Shown piece by piece: positions 1 through 6,746 of a stretch of DNA of 15,775 nt. Location: the NCBI GenBank assembly GCA_905215275.1, contig CAJMPE010000024.1, positions 1 through 15,775 on the forward strand, in the 5' to 3' direction. Position 1 is the stretch's first letter; every line of letters starts with the position of its first letter. The translations under genes were made by a program, and so were the position numbers. The notes under the pieces are model-generated. The model saw nothing but the letters and a program-made list of their open reading frames with translations, was not told where the DNA came from and did not search any database. This stretch comes from an uncultured bacterium. GTDB taxonomy: Bacteria > Actinomycetota > Coriobacteriia > Coriobacteriales > Coriobacteriaceae.

Positions 1-73
1 CAGCCTGGGCGAGTATTTTCGCGGCGAGCACAGTCCCCTGTCCGCCGATACCAGTGAGCACTACATTTTTCAT
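1..73 (-). CDS. iorB: Indolepyruvate:ferredoxin oxidoreductase subunit beta, N-terminal fragment
   Basis: Only the first 24 codons are inside the window; the gene runs off the left edge. The start MKNVVLTGIGGQGTVLAAKI is the nucleotide-fold opening typical of the gamma-type domain of 2-oxoacid:ferredoxin oxidoreductases, with the GIGGQG loop at residues 8-13. An ATG at 71-73 is preceded by a GGAG ribosome site about 10 bases upstream on the minus strand. In the family, IorB pairs with IorA to convert indolepyruvate and other aryl pyruvates to aryl-acetyl-CoA with reduction of ferredoxin, in the cytoplasm. Its position directly downstream of iorA supports the call. The gap to iorA is 145 bp, longer than expected for co-translated subunits. 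Confidence 0.85.
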   Translation of the reverse strand, partial: MKNVVLTGIGGQGTVLAAKILAQA

Positions 74-190
74 TGGGCAACACTCCAAATCATGGTCTTA
101 CAAAAGCCAGCAAACGTGAGCCTCGCGCCCTTCAATCAGAATGCGACTGCGATGCGCTTCGAGGCAGCCGAAAGCCAAAGCGACAACGGT

Positions 191-218
191 ACGCGGGACG
201 CCCGCCCGCCGGTCGCGT
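191..218 (-). other. GC-rich inverted repeat in the iorA-iorB spacer
   Basis: Seen directly: ACGCG at 191-195 pairs with CGCGT at 214-218, and an alternative inner hairpin GCGGG-ACG-CCCGC spans 193-205. The repeat begins right after the iorA stop and no T-run follows on the minus strand, so it is not a classical terminator. It could stabilise the 3' end of iorA mRNA or modulate iorB expression. The rest of the 145-bp spacer (74-218) shows only the iorB ribosome site. Confidence 0.3.
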
Positions 219-2243
219 CTATGCAGATTGGCGCGCTGGCGCGATGACCCCAAACAGACAAACCTGCGCGCACAAACCGCAGCCCGTGCACAGCGTTTCA
301 TCAATCGTAGCAACCTCGCCATTGAATCCGATGGCGGGACACCCTATTGTCGTAATGCACTTCTTGCAGCCCGTGCATGTTTCCGCATTGATCGAAACAG
401 GAGCCTCGGGTTTAACGAGATTCACGCACGGCGCGCGGAAGACAACCGCCGACGGGCCCTCGAAAGAAACCGCCTTCGTGACCGCATCGATACTCTCATC
501 AAGATGATGGGGGTTGGCGAACTCGATGCATTCCACGCCAAGCGCCTCGAGGACGCGTTCGATAGAAAGCGGCGCGCTTTTAGGCCCCATGAGCGTGTTG
601 CCCGTGCCAGGATGCGGCTGCCCGCCCGTCATGGCCGTGGTGGAATTGTCGAGCACGCACACCGTGATGTCGTGCTGGTTGTATACGGCATTGGCAACGC
701 CCGTGATGCCGCTCGCGAAAAACGTCGAATCGCCCACGAAAGCAAGCTGTTTCGCCGCAGGGTCGGCAACGCCGAGGCCTTGCGCCATCGTGATACCCGC
801 GCCCATACATAAACAGGTATCCACAGCATCGAGCGGCTTGGCATTGCCCAAGGTGTAACAGCCGATATCGCCCGAAAAGATACCGCGAACGCGCATTTTT
901 TTGAGCGCTTGCTTGCATGCGTAAAACGAACCACGATGGGGGCAGCCTGCGCACAACACCGGTGGGCGTGCGGGAAGCTCGATATCGAGATTGGGCGCCG
1001 CGGCTTCGCGCGCACGAGCTCGCGCATTGGCGCGTTCTTCAATTTTACGCATGAGCTCGTCGCCCGAAACACCCTCGCGACGCAGCAAGGCTTCATCAAA
1101 GAATTTGCTCAAACGCTCAACAATATCATCGGCATCGTTCTCGCCAGCATCGCGGCACGCGCCCGACGCACGGCCAAGAACCCGAGGAGCGCTCTTACCT
1201 CGCGCCGCACGCAAGCCGGCCATATGAACGAGGCCGTCTTCAATAACCGAGTCAAGCTCCTCGAACACGATAACAGCATCGAGGCCATCGAGGAATTCAT
1301 CCACGCGGGCCTCGGGGAACGGGAACGGCGTGCCGATTTGCATGAAACGATAGCTCGGAAGAGCCTCGCCGCGCTCACCGCCGGCAACACCAGCCGCAGA
1401 AGTCGTCTGTTTTGCCGCGTGCTCAAGAATCGAAAGCGCCTCTTTCGCATACGCGGTCGACACGCCGCCGCACGCGATGCCGATTTTCGGCGCATCGCCG
1501 TGATTTTCGATGGGATTGAAGCGAGAAAGATCTTCCGATGCCAAACCACTCAGCGTCTCGGAAGCGCATACGCCTGAAAATTCATCGGCGATCTTCGCCA
1601 ATCGGCCGTTGATTTCTTTATGTCCGCGATATGCTCGCGCAGGAAAAATAACCCAGCGGGAATCATCTTTTGAGAAACCCTTCACGGGCGCGCCCTGCGT
1701 TTTTTCCGCCACATCGACGAACGTTGACGAGTGACACACACGCGTCGTTGGGCGCATAATCACCGGCGTTCGATAGCGTTCAGAAAGCGCGAAGGCGCGC
1801 GGGAGCATTTCAACGCCCTGCTCAACACTCGATGGATCGAACACAGGAATCTTGGCGAACGACGCAAAGCGACGCGTATCTTGCTCGGTCTGCGACGAAA
1901 TAGGGCCCGGATCGTCGGCCACATAGATGACGCAGCCGCCCTCGACGCCCACATAATTCAAGCTCATGAGCGGGTCACTCGCGACGTTGAGGCCAACTTG
2001 CTTGCAGGTGAACAGCGTGCGCGCGCCGGCATACGATGCGCCGGCGAGCAACTCGAGCGCCGCCTTTTCGTTGGTCGACCATTCAACATGCACGTTTTCG
2101 GCGGCACCCGCCTGCACGCGCTTCGCAACGGTTTCGATAAGCTCGCTCGAGGGCGTGCCCGGATAACCCGCGACCACGGCAACGCCCGCCTCGAGCGCGG
2201 CATGCGCGAAGGCTTCGTTGCCCATGAGCAATTTCTTCGTCAT
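219..2243 (-). CDS. iorA: Indolepyruvate:ferredoxin oxidoreductase subunit alpha
   Basis: This 674-residue protein has the full IorA layout. An N-terminal pyruvate-ferredoxin-oxidoreductase-like domain opens with GYPGTPSSE at about 26-34. A thiamine-diphosphate domain contains CAGCPHRGS (about 431-439) and GDIGCYTLG (about 460). The C-terminus has two [4Fe-4S] ferredoxin motifs: Cys623/626/629 with Cys635-Pro, and Cys652/655/658/662. The enzyme decarboxylates indolepyruvate and related aryl pyruvates oxidatively in the cytoplasm, feeding electrons to ferredoxin during amino-acid fermentation. It is somewhat longer than the roughly 600 residues usual in the family. The ATG at 2241-2243 shares one base with the purE stop (TAATG on the minus strand), indicating translational coupling. 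GAA is favoured over GAG in the first 65 codons (5 to 3 by hand count). Confidence 0.93.
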   Translation of the reverse strand: MTKKLLMGNEAFAHAALEAGVAVVAGYPGTPSSELIETVAKRVQAGAAENVHVEWSTNEKAALELLAGASYAGARTLFTCKQVGLNVASDPLMSLNYVGVEGGCVIYVADDPGPISSQTEQDTRRFASFAKIPVFDPSSVEQGVEMLPRAFALSERYRTPVIMRPTTRVCHSSTFVDVAEKTQGAPVKGFSKDDSRWVIFPARAYRGHKEINGRLAKIADEFSGVCASETLSGLASEDLSRFNPIENHGDAPKIGIACGGVSTAYAKEALSILEHAAKQTTSAAGVAGGERGEALPSYRFMQIGTPFPFPEARVDEFLDGLDAVIVFEELDSVIEDGLVHMAGLRAARGKSAPRVLGRASGACRDAGENDADDIVERLSKFFDEALLRREGVSGDELMRKIEERANARARAREAAAPNLDIELPARPPVLCAGCPHRGSFYACKQALKKMRVRGIFSGDIGCYTLGNAKPLDAVDTCLCMGAGITMAQGLGVADPAAKQLAFVGDSTFFASGITGVANAVYNQHDITVCVLDNSTTAMTGGQPHPGTGNTLMGPKSAPLSIERVLEALGVECIEFANPHHLDESIDAVTKAVSFEGPSAVVFRAPCVNLVKPEAPVSINAETCTGCKKCITTIGCPAIGFNGEVATIDETLCTGCGLCAQVCLFGVIAPARQSA

Positions 2244-2776
2244 TATTCAGCCATCTTCGCTTTGAAATCAGAAATCTTCTTGCGGCATTCATCGCAACGC
2301 GTGCCGAGCATTTGCACCGCGAGAATCGCAGCGTTTTTCGCGCCATTGATGGCGACGCATGCGACGGGCACGCCAGAGGGCATTTGGACCATAGAGAGAA
2401 GCGAATCGAGGCCGCCCAAGTCGCTCGTTTTCATAGGCACGGCAATAACCGGCAGCGGAGTATAGGCAGCAACCACGCCACCAAGGTGGGCGGCCTTGCC
2501 GGCGGCGGCGATGCGCACCGGCCACATGAGGGTGGCGTTCTTCACCGCCAGCTTCTCCGCCAGAGCGATGAGGGCGTCGTGGATGCCCTCCGTGGTCCAG
2601 CCGTCCAGCCCCTCCAGGGCGGGGATGGCGGCCTCGGCCGGCTTGCGGTGCGCGCTGGCAACCTTCACTTCGTAAGGAATGCCGAACTCCTCGAGCTGCT
2701 TCATGCACGGCTCCATGTTGGGCATGTCGCTTTCGCTGCCCATGATGATTCCGACCAACGCCTTTTCTTCAGCCAT
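2243..2776 (-). CDS. purE: N5-carboxyaminoimidazole ribonucleotide mutase, chimeric in its middle
   Basis: PurE interconverts N5-CAIR and CAIR in purine synthesis in the cytoplasm. Family hallmarks at both ends are clear: GIIMGSESDMP (9-19), the ASAHRKP active-site loop with His43 (40-46), AAAGKAAHLGGVVAAYTPLP (90-109), and DLGGLDSLLSMVQMPSGVPV (119-138). Between the SAHR loop and AAHL there are 45 residues before the glycine loop, against about 21 in E. coli PurE. This stretch (about 46-95) reads as a glutamyl-tRNA synthetase C-terminal segment, not PurE. The chosen ATG (2774-2776) has AAGAGGCG just upstream; a longer frame to 2995 overlaps the neighbouring gene and has no PurE character. 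The C-terminus carries an extra Cys161/Cys164 tail. The reading frame is open, but enzyme activity is doubtful because the strand and helix after the catalytic histidine are lost. It leads an operon with iorA and iorB. Confidence 0.85.
   Translation of the reverse strand: MAEEKALVGIIMGSESDMPNMEPCMKQLEEFGIPYEVKVASAHRKPAEAAIPALEGLDGWTTEGIHDALIALAEKLAVKNATLMWPVRIAAAGKAAHLGGVVAAYTPLPVIAVPMKTSDLGGLDSLLSMVQMPSGVPVACVAINGAKNAAILAVQMLGTRCDECRKKISDFKAKMAE
2492..2641 (-). other. gltX-like segment embedded in purE (codons 46-95)
   Basis: The peptide from about residue 50 to 94 contains DGWTTEGIHDALIALAEKL and KNATLMWPVRIAAAGK. The W-x(3,4)-IHDAL, then VKN-x(3)-MWPVR-x-A-x(2)-GK pattern is how I recall the anticodon-binding end of bacterial glutamyl-tRNA synthetases, especially clostridial ones. 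Forty-nine of the 50 codons end in G or C, whereas both flanks mix in codons such as GAA, GTT, ATT, CCT and GGT. The right junction probably lies in a sequence common to both genes, around AAAGKA (about 2492-2510). The left junction lies near KPAEA (about 2626-2644). The identification is from memory of family motifs, not a search. Confidence 0.7.
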
Positions 2777-2817
2777 GAAAATCGCCTCTTCCACTCGCGA
2801 ACGCTTTTTCTCACTAA

Positions 2818-2846
2818 AGTATAACGTGTAAAAAGCATCGGAATAA
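2818..2846 (-). promoter_or_regulatory. Candidate promoter of the purE-iorAB operon
   Basis: On the minus strand a good -10 hexamer TATACT lies at 2818-2823, about 40 bp upstream of the purE start. At 17-bp spacing the -35 position (2841-2846) reads TTATTC, a weak match. No PurR-like box or purine riboswitch was recognised in 2777-2915. Confidence 0.4.
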
Positions 2847-2915
2847 AAGAGGCGCAGGATAACTAAATGATACGTGGCGCGAAAGGCTTTCGGGGCGGCG
2901 TGCGGAAACAAGCGG

Positions 2916-4913
2916 CTACCTTGCGCCGCCGCCTCCTCCACCGAAGCCGCCTCCGCCAAAATCACTGCCACCCGAGAATCCGCCACCCGAGCCATCGCTG
3001 CTCGATGCGGCGCTGAGCGCCTCGGAAACCGTCTGCATGGTGTTGGCCTGCATGGTTTGGAACATTTCAGCTGGGCTCACAACGGGAGCGGCCGCACCAC
3101 CCGGCATGCCGTAATAGTGGGGCATGAGCCAGTAGCCCGTCGATGTCGCGAAGTCCTCGTCTTGGATGACCTGGGGCAGTTTCATCTGAAGCGCCTTCAT
3201 AGCCTCTTCGGCGACGCCAAACACGTAGGCGTACACCATCATTTCGCCCCACACTTTCACATCGGTGGGCAAGCGTTCGTCAAGTGCGCTGAAATCTTTG
3301 AGCCAGTTGCGCAGGCCGACGCACTTGGCATGAATTTCAACCGCCTCGCGGCTGCGACGCTGCATGAACTTCGAAAGCACCGCGAGCACCACCACGGGCG
3401 GAATGAACGCCAAGAACAACGTGAATTCATCGGTCACGAAAAGCGAGAAAACACCCACGATGCCCAACAGCACTGCGAGCACGAAGAAAATCACGCGATA
3501 GTGCGAACCTTTTTCCTCGAAGAAGTTGCACTTGTTCGTTTCAGCCGAAACCACGCCCTGCCAGCTTTCCATAGCGTCGTTGAACGACTCAGGGTAATCG
3601 GTTCCGAACTGCTGAATAGTGCCAAACCACAAGGAATCGGCACCCTTGGCAATTTTCTTGAATACGAGGTCCATCGTCTTTTTATCGATAGGGTCGACGA
3701 CCTTTTCTTCCCAGCCAGGAAGGCGCGTGATGTAGTAATCGTTCACCGTTTTGCTGCCGCCCATGCCAAAAAGCCCCTTGTTGGGCGCTTCGTAGCTACC
3801 GGCATCGAGCCGAATTGCGCCGATATGGGACAGATGCATGAGCGTCGCCGTGAGGTCATTGGGGGACTCGGCATCGAAACGCCACAGTCGCCCGATAACT
3901 GCGGGCGAAAGACCCTTTGCAGGCACATCGCGCCAGTATTCATCCTGGAATTGGGGCTTATACTCGCGACCATGGCGGAAGAATATGAACACCGCCCACA
4001 CGATAATGCCGATGGCGGCAACCAGGCACACCACAATGAAGAGAAGCGACTGCAGACGGGAGGCATTCGCCTTGTTCGCAAGCTGGGCTTCATCCTCGAG
4101 CACGGAATCAAGTCGATTGCCCATATGTTTGTTGGCCGCCGAGCCCGAAACGTTCATCCATTCCGCAGGGAATACCGAATGGATTTCGGCATAGCCGCCC
4201 GCGCTTACCGAAGAGACCTGCGCATAAATCGCACCATCATCGCCAATGGACAGGCTTCCGTCGAGCGGACCATGGCCCCATGCGCGCACATTGTCGCCTG
4301 CGCGAACCTGCGTGCCTGCAGGAACCGGAACCGTTAGCGTCGTGGTGACATGGTCGCTGTCGACCGCCCAACCATGGCCGATATATTGCCAATACACCTC
4401 GGCGACGTCGTCGTAAACCTGAACGAAATTCGAAATGGAGTACGAGAGCGTCATCGTGACTTCAGAATCGGATTCGTCGAAGAACACATACACGGTGTTC
4501 TCGTCCTCGTCGATGGAATACGACGGGTATCCCGCGCCGCCGGCCTCGCGCCACGCTCGCTGGAATTCTACGGAGGAAAGCGTCTGGGTCTCACCCGTGG
4601 ACTCATTGGTAAGCGATACCGATTTCACCGAAAGCATGCTTTCCTTGGTCGGCATGTTGTCGAAGGTCCACCACACCGCTGTAAAATTGCCCGAAAAATC
4701 GAATGTGCGCGCTTCAGTGACATCAAGCGAGCCGTCGGCGTTCGCTTGGGCATCTATCGTGACGCTTGGGCATGTGTACGATTTGGCGTACGCGTGCGAA
4801 GGCATGCATGCAAGCATGGCAATGGCGGCGATCGCGACAATAAGGAATTGCAAAATGAAGGTACGCGCGAAGCGTTTTTGCGAAGCTCTGTGGTGATTCA
4901 GCGATGAAGTCAT
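2916..4913 (-). CDS. DUF2207 family membrane protein
   Basis: This 665-residue protein matches the DUF2207 layout. There is a signal peptide with hydrophobic core at about 20-37 and a likely cut after AYA near 43. An extracellular beta-rich domain (about 45-285) follows, with early WWTF at 81-84. One membrane segment lies at about 289-312, with a cytoplasmic region rich in DxxDLTATLMHL-type sequence near 348-362. A membrane pair lies at about 474-493 and 499-515. The tail is a low-complexity Gly-Phe run (642-665) ending GGGGGGAR, characteristic of the family. The biochemical role is unknown. I chose ATG 4911-4913 because GGGAG lies 5 bases upstream; an overlapping TTG one codon earlier is too close. 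It is apparently monocistronic, with its promoter back to back with that of the tRNA. Confidence 0.88.
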   Translation of the reverse strand: MTSSLNHHRASQKRFARTFILQFLIVAIAAIAMLACMPSHAYAKSYTCPSVTIDAQANADGSLDVTEARTFDFSGNFTAVWWTFDNMPTKESMLSVKSVSLTNESTGETQTLSSVEFQRAWREAGGAGYPSYSIDEDENTVYVFFDESDSEVTMTLSYSISNFVQVYDDVAEVYWQYIGHGWAVDSDHVTTTLTVPVPAGTQVRAGDNVRAWGHGPLDGSLSIGDDGAIYAQVSSVSAGGYAEIHSVFPAEWMNVSGSAANKHMGNRLDSVLEDEAQLANKANASRLQSLLFIVVCLVAAIGIIVWAVFIFFRHGREYKPQFQDEYWRDVPAKGLSPAVIGRLWRFDAESPNDLTATLMHLSHIGAIRLDAGSYEAPNKGLFGMGGSKTVNDYYITRLPGWEEKVVDPIDKKTMDLVFKKIAKGADSLWFGTIQQFGTDYPESFNDAMESWQGVVSAETNKCNFFEEKGSHYRVIFFVLAVLLGIVGVFSLFVTDEFTLFLAFIPPVVVLAVLSKFMQRRSREAVEIHAKCVGLRNWLKDFSALDERLPTDVKVWGEMMVYAYVFGVAEEAMKALQMKLPQVIQDEDFATSTGYWLMPHYYGMPGGAAAPVVSPAEMFQTMQANTMQTVSEALSAASSSDGSGGGFSGGSDFGGGGFGGGGGGAR

Positions 4914-4923
4914 CAAGTCTCCC

Positions 4924-4953
4924 TTGCATTTGGATAGGTGTCACGGTATCATA
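4924..4953. promoter_or_regulatory. Overlapping divergent promoters of tRNA-Ser and the DUF2207 gene
   Basis: On the plus strand, TTGCAT (4924-4929) and TATCAT (4947-4952) are spaced by exactly 17 bp and sit well for transcription of the tRNA beginning at 4988. On the minus strand the same block reads TATGAT (4948-4953) as a -10 for the DUF2207 gene, about 35 bp before its start codon. GTATCATAC is a near-perfect palindrome and serves both directions, so the two promoters should compete for polymerase. Confidence 0.5.
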
Positions 4954-4962
4954 CACCCCTGC

Positions 4963-4980
4963 ACGCACAAAAATGTGCGT
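4963..4980. promoter_or_regulatory. 18-bp perfect inverted repeat upstream of tRNA-Ser
   Basis: ACGCACA (4963-4969), AAAA, TGTGCGT (4974-4980). It lies just before the mature tRNA 5' end and at the -35 position of the leftward promoter. It could be an operator, or a hairpin in the tRNA precursor leader. No T-run follows on either strand that would make it a terminator. Confidence 0.4.
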
Positions 4981-4987
4981 CACGAGC

Positions 4988-5078
4988 GGAGAAGTGACCG
5001 AGAGGCCGAAGGTGCTCGCCTGCTAAGCGAGTATGCCCCAAAAGGGCATCTGGGGTTCGAATCCCCAGCTCTCCGCCA
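4988..5078 (+). tRNA. tRNA-Ser(GCU), acceptor stem with two mismatches
   Basis: A type II tRNA with encoded CCA (5076-5078) and discriminator G (5075). Anticodon GCT is at 5022-5024, and the anticodon stem CTCGC/GCGAG is perfect. The D-stem ACC/GGT pairs, with A14 and GG in the loop. The long variable arm ATGCCC/GGGCAT (5032-5049 area) is typical of serine. The T-arm TGGGG-TTCGAAT-CCCCA is perfect. Oddity: the acceptor stem is GGAGAAG (4988-4994) against GCTCTCC (5068-5074), so pairs 1-5 are good but 6-67 is A-C and 7-66 is G-G. The 5' strand would pair fully with CTTCTCC and the 3' strand with GGAGAGC. The gene decodes AGC/AGU; whether this copy folds and functions normally is uncertain. Confidence 0.93.
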
Positions 5079-5092
5079 GTATGACTTTAAAG

Positions 5093-5118
5093 AAGGACTC
5101 CGTAAGGGGTCCTTTTTT
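5093..5118 (+). terminator. Intrinsic terminator after tRNA-Ser
   Basis: AAGGACTCC (5093-5101) pairs with GGGGTCCTT (5106-5114), including one G-U pair, around a GTAA loop. A run of six T ends at 5118. It stands 15 bp past the tRNA 3' end. Confidence 0.85.
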
Positions 5119-5132
5119 AGTTGAACCACGTT

Positions 5133-5150
5133 AGCTGGGGATTCGAACCC
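5133..5150 (-). repeat. Inverted 18-bp copy of the tRNA-Ser T-arm
   Basis: The reverse complement of 5133-5150 is identical to 5053-5070 of the tRNA gene, covering the T-loop, the 3' T-stem and the first bases of the 3' acceptor strand. The match stops immediately after AGCT. No other tRNA arms surround it, so it is a fragment and not a second tRNA. It may be a remnant of a tRNA gene or of a tRNA-targeting attachment site. Confidence 0.55.
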
Positions 5151-5152
5151 TC

Positions 5153-5184
5153 AAAAAGAGGGCATCCTTTCGGATGCCCTCTTT
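5153..5184 (-). terminator. Terminator of the D-alanyl-D-alanine carboxypeptidase gene
   Basis: A perfect 13-bp stem (5155-5167 with 5172-5184) has a TTTC loop. Read leftward it is followed by TTTTT (5157-5153), the expected U-run. It lies 25 bp beyond the carboxypeptidase stop. Read rightward it ends in only three T, so it can act weakly as a second stop for tRNA transcripts. Confidence 0.85.
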
Positions 5185-5208
5185 CGGTGAGCGTATTGTT
5201 CTTCGATC

Positions 5209-6546
5209 CTATACCTCGGGTGCCTTGGCTACGGTCTCGCTTTCGGCCGTGAGCGGGCGGTTGTCGATGCGGCGGCCCAGGCGGTCGAGCTTCACAAGGA
5301 TCCCCTCAATGGGATTCGGCCCTGCGCCTTCCTCGTCGGCAACCAGGTCCATGACGGCAATCTTGGTGCCGTCCTGCTTAAGCGTAACGCTGCCCACCTT
5401 ATCGCCAACATGCACCGTGCCCGAAAGGTCATCGTAGCTAACCTTTTCGGTCACTTCGCCGGCGAGTGAGAACACTGTTGCCTGTGCGGCGGGGTCGGCG
5501 AGCGTGGCATCGATCGTCTTATCCGTCCAGTCGGTTTGGCCAATGCGCGCCATAAGCGGGTTGCCGTTGGCGGTCTTCTCCTGTGTATTGGCAATTGCGA
5601 CCGTCACCTTGTGACCGTAGTACCAGTTGGCAAGGGTCGCCGTATCGGTAAAGCGCTGATCGTTGGTTGTGGAGTTCAAAATAACGGTGTAGACCTCGTC
5701 GCCGTCGCGGTTGTAGGCGCTCGTAAAGCAATAGCCCGCGTCGTCGGTGGTGCCGGTCTTGCCGCCAATGTTTCCGTCCTGACCGAGCAAAACGTTGTGC
5801 GTGTCCATGGAATGCGAATGGTCTGAGTCATCGGCGCCCGTGACCTCAATCCAAGAATCCTCGCTCGCGACGACTTCGCGAATCGTATCGTTTTTCATGG
5901 CCTCCCGCATCATCAGTGCCACGTCATGTGCGGTTGAGTGCATGTCGCCGGCCCACTCATCAAAGTCCAGGCCGTGTGGGTTCTCAAAGACCGTGCCGGT
6001 GCAGCCGAGCTTTTTGGCGCGCTCGTTCATGTCCTTCACAAAGGTTGCCTCGGCGTCTTTGGTCTTGGGGTCGATCTTTTTGCCTACGTACTCGGCAAGC
6101 ACGGTGGCGGCGTCGTTGCCCGAGGGGATCAACAGGCCGCGTAGTGCCTGCTCCACGGTGAGCTCGTCGCCTTCGAGCAGGCCGGCAGTCGAGTTGCCTA
6201 CGGTGGCGGCAGCGTTGCTCACCGTGACCTTCTCGTCCATCTTGCAGTTTTCGACGGTCAGGATTGCGGTCATGACCTTGGTGATCGAGGCGATCTTGAC
6301 CTGTTCATCGGCGCCGCGTCCATAGTAGACGGTGCCGTCCTTGCCCATAACAAGGGCATTCGTTGCCTCGATATCGGGCAGGTTTTCTGTCGTGATGCCG
6401 CGGACGTCGGCGGTCTTGCCGCAGACGTCGTCGGTCGTGAGCACTTGGGCGCCGGCGACGGTGGGCATGCCGGCAGCAAGAGCGATAGCGCAGACAAAGC
6501 CGGCGGCAAGCTGGGCGGAGCGCTTTGCAAAAGAGGTGAGGGACAT
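5209..6546 (-). CDS. D-alanyl-D-alanine carboxypeptidase (serine peptidase S11, DacA/PBP5-like)
   Basis: The 445-residue protein has a signal peptide (FAKR, then a hydrophobic core at about 11-26, likely cut after AGA at 33). The three penicillin-binding motifs are present: Ser87-Ile-Thr-Lys90, Ser142-Gly-Asn144 and Lys263-Thr-Gly265. A C-terminal beta domain (about 340-430) resembles the PBP5 C-domain. No C-terminal amphipathic membrane anchor is evident. The family removes the terminal D-Ala from peptidoglycan stem peptides outside the membrane. The frame is open back to 6660, but I prefer ATG 6544-6546. It starts a clean signal peptide and lies about 35 bp downstream of a TATACT -10; the longer start would be upstream of that promoter. 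The ribosome site is weak and a GTG lies directly before the ATG. It is divergent from the VanR-like gene. Confidence 0.9.
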   Translation of the reverse strand: MSLTSFAKRSAQLAAGFVCAIALAAGMPTVAGAQVLTTDDVCGKTADVRGITTENLPDIEATNALVMGKDGTVYYGRGADEQVKIASITKVMTAILTVENCKMDEKVTVSNAAATVGNSTAGLLEGDELTVEQALRGLLIPSGNDAATVLAEYVGKKIDPKTKDAEATFVKDMNERAKKLGCTGTVFENPHGLDFDEWAGDMHSTAHDVALMMREAMKNDTIREVVASEDSWIEVTGADDSDHSHSMDTHNVLLGQDGNIGGKTGTTDDAGYCFTSAYNRDGDEVYTVILNSTTNDQRFTDTATLANWYYGHKVTVAIANTQEKTANGNPLMARIGQTDWTDKTIDATLADPAAQATVFSLAGEVTEKVSYDDLSGTVHVGDKVGSVTLKQDGTKIAVMDLVADEEGAGPNPIEGILVKLDRLGRRIDNRPLTAESETVAKAPEV

Positions 6547-6588
6547 CACAGATTTCGCTTTCGACGGAATGGTCTCTTCTGGCACTAG

Positions 6589-6594
6589 AGTATA
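6589..6594 (-). promoter_or_regulatory. Candidate -10 of the carboxypeptidase promoter
   Basis: TATACT on the minus strand, 43 bp upstream of the chosen start codon. No convincing -35 is seen at 16-18 bp, so the promoter may need an activator. Confidence 0.4.
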
Positions 6595-6665
6595 TCGTTT
6601 GCCGGCGACGACGATCGTTGCGTGCGCGCATGGCCCGCATTCGTGCTCGAACGGGCACAAGGGTG

Positions 6666-6681
6666 CTTAAGGTCGACTTAA
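6666..6681 (+). promoter_or_regulatory. 11-bp-spaced CTTAA direct repeat between divergent genes
   Basis: CTTAA occurs at 6666-6670 and again at 6677-6681, a period of exactly 11 bp, which is the usual geometry for tandem binding of OmpR/PhoB-type response regulators. The block also reads as an inverted repeat TTAAG-N5-CTTAA (6667-6681). It sits 66 bp before the VanR-like start and 72 bp upstream of the carboxypeptidase -10. Binding by the neighbouring regulator is inference. A CATAAT (6721-6726) is a possible -10 for the rightward operon. Confidence 0.4.
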
Positions 6682-6746
6682 TCGCCCGCGCTTGTTGTGT
6701 GTGGCGGGCGCCGCCTCGGGCATAATGGAGCGCGAGAGGAGCACGC

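Noticed and set aside
98..322. Small minus-strand frame covering the iorA-iorB spacer
   Set aside because: It overlaps the iorA end in another frame, has no ribosome site and no family resemblance.
2874..4337. Long plus-strand open frame opposite the DUF2207 gene
   Set aside because: His/Arg-rich low-information product and no ribosome site; it mirrors a well-supported gene on the other strand.
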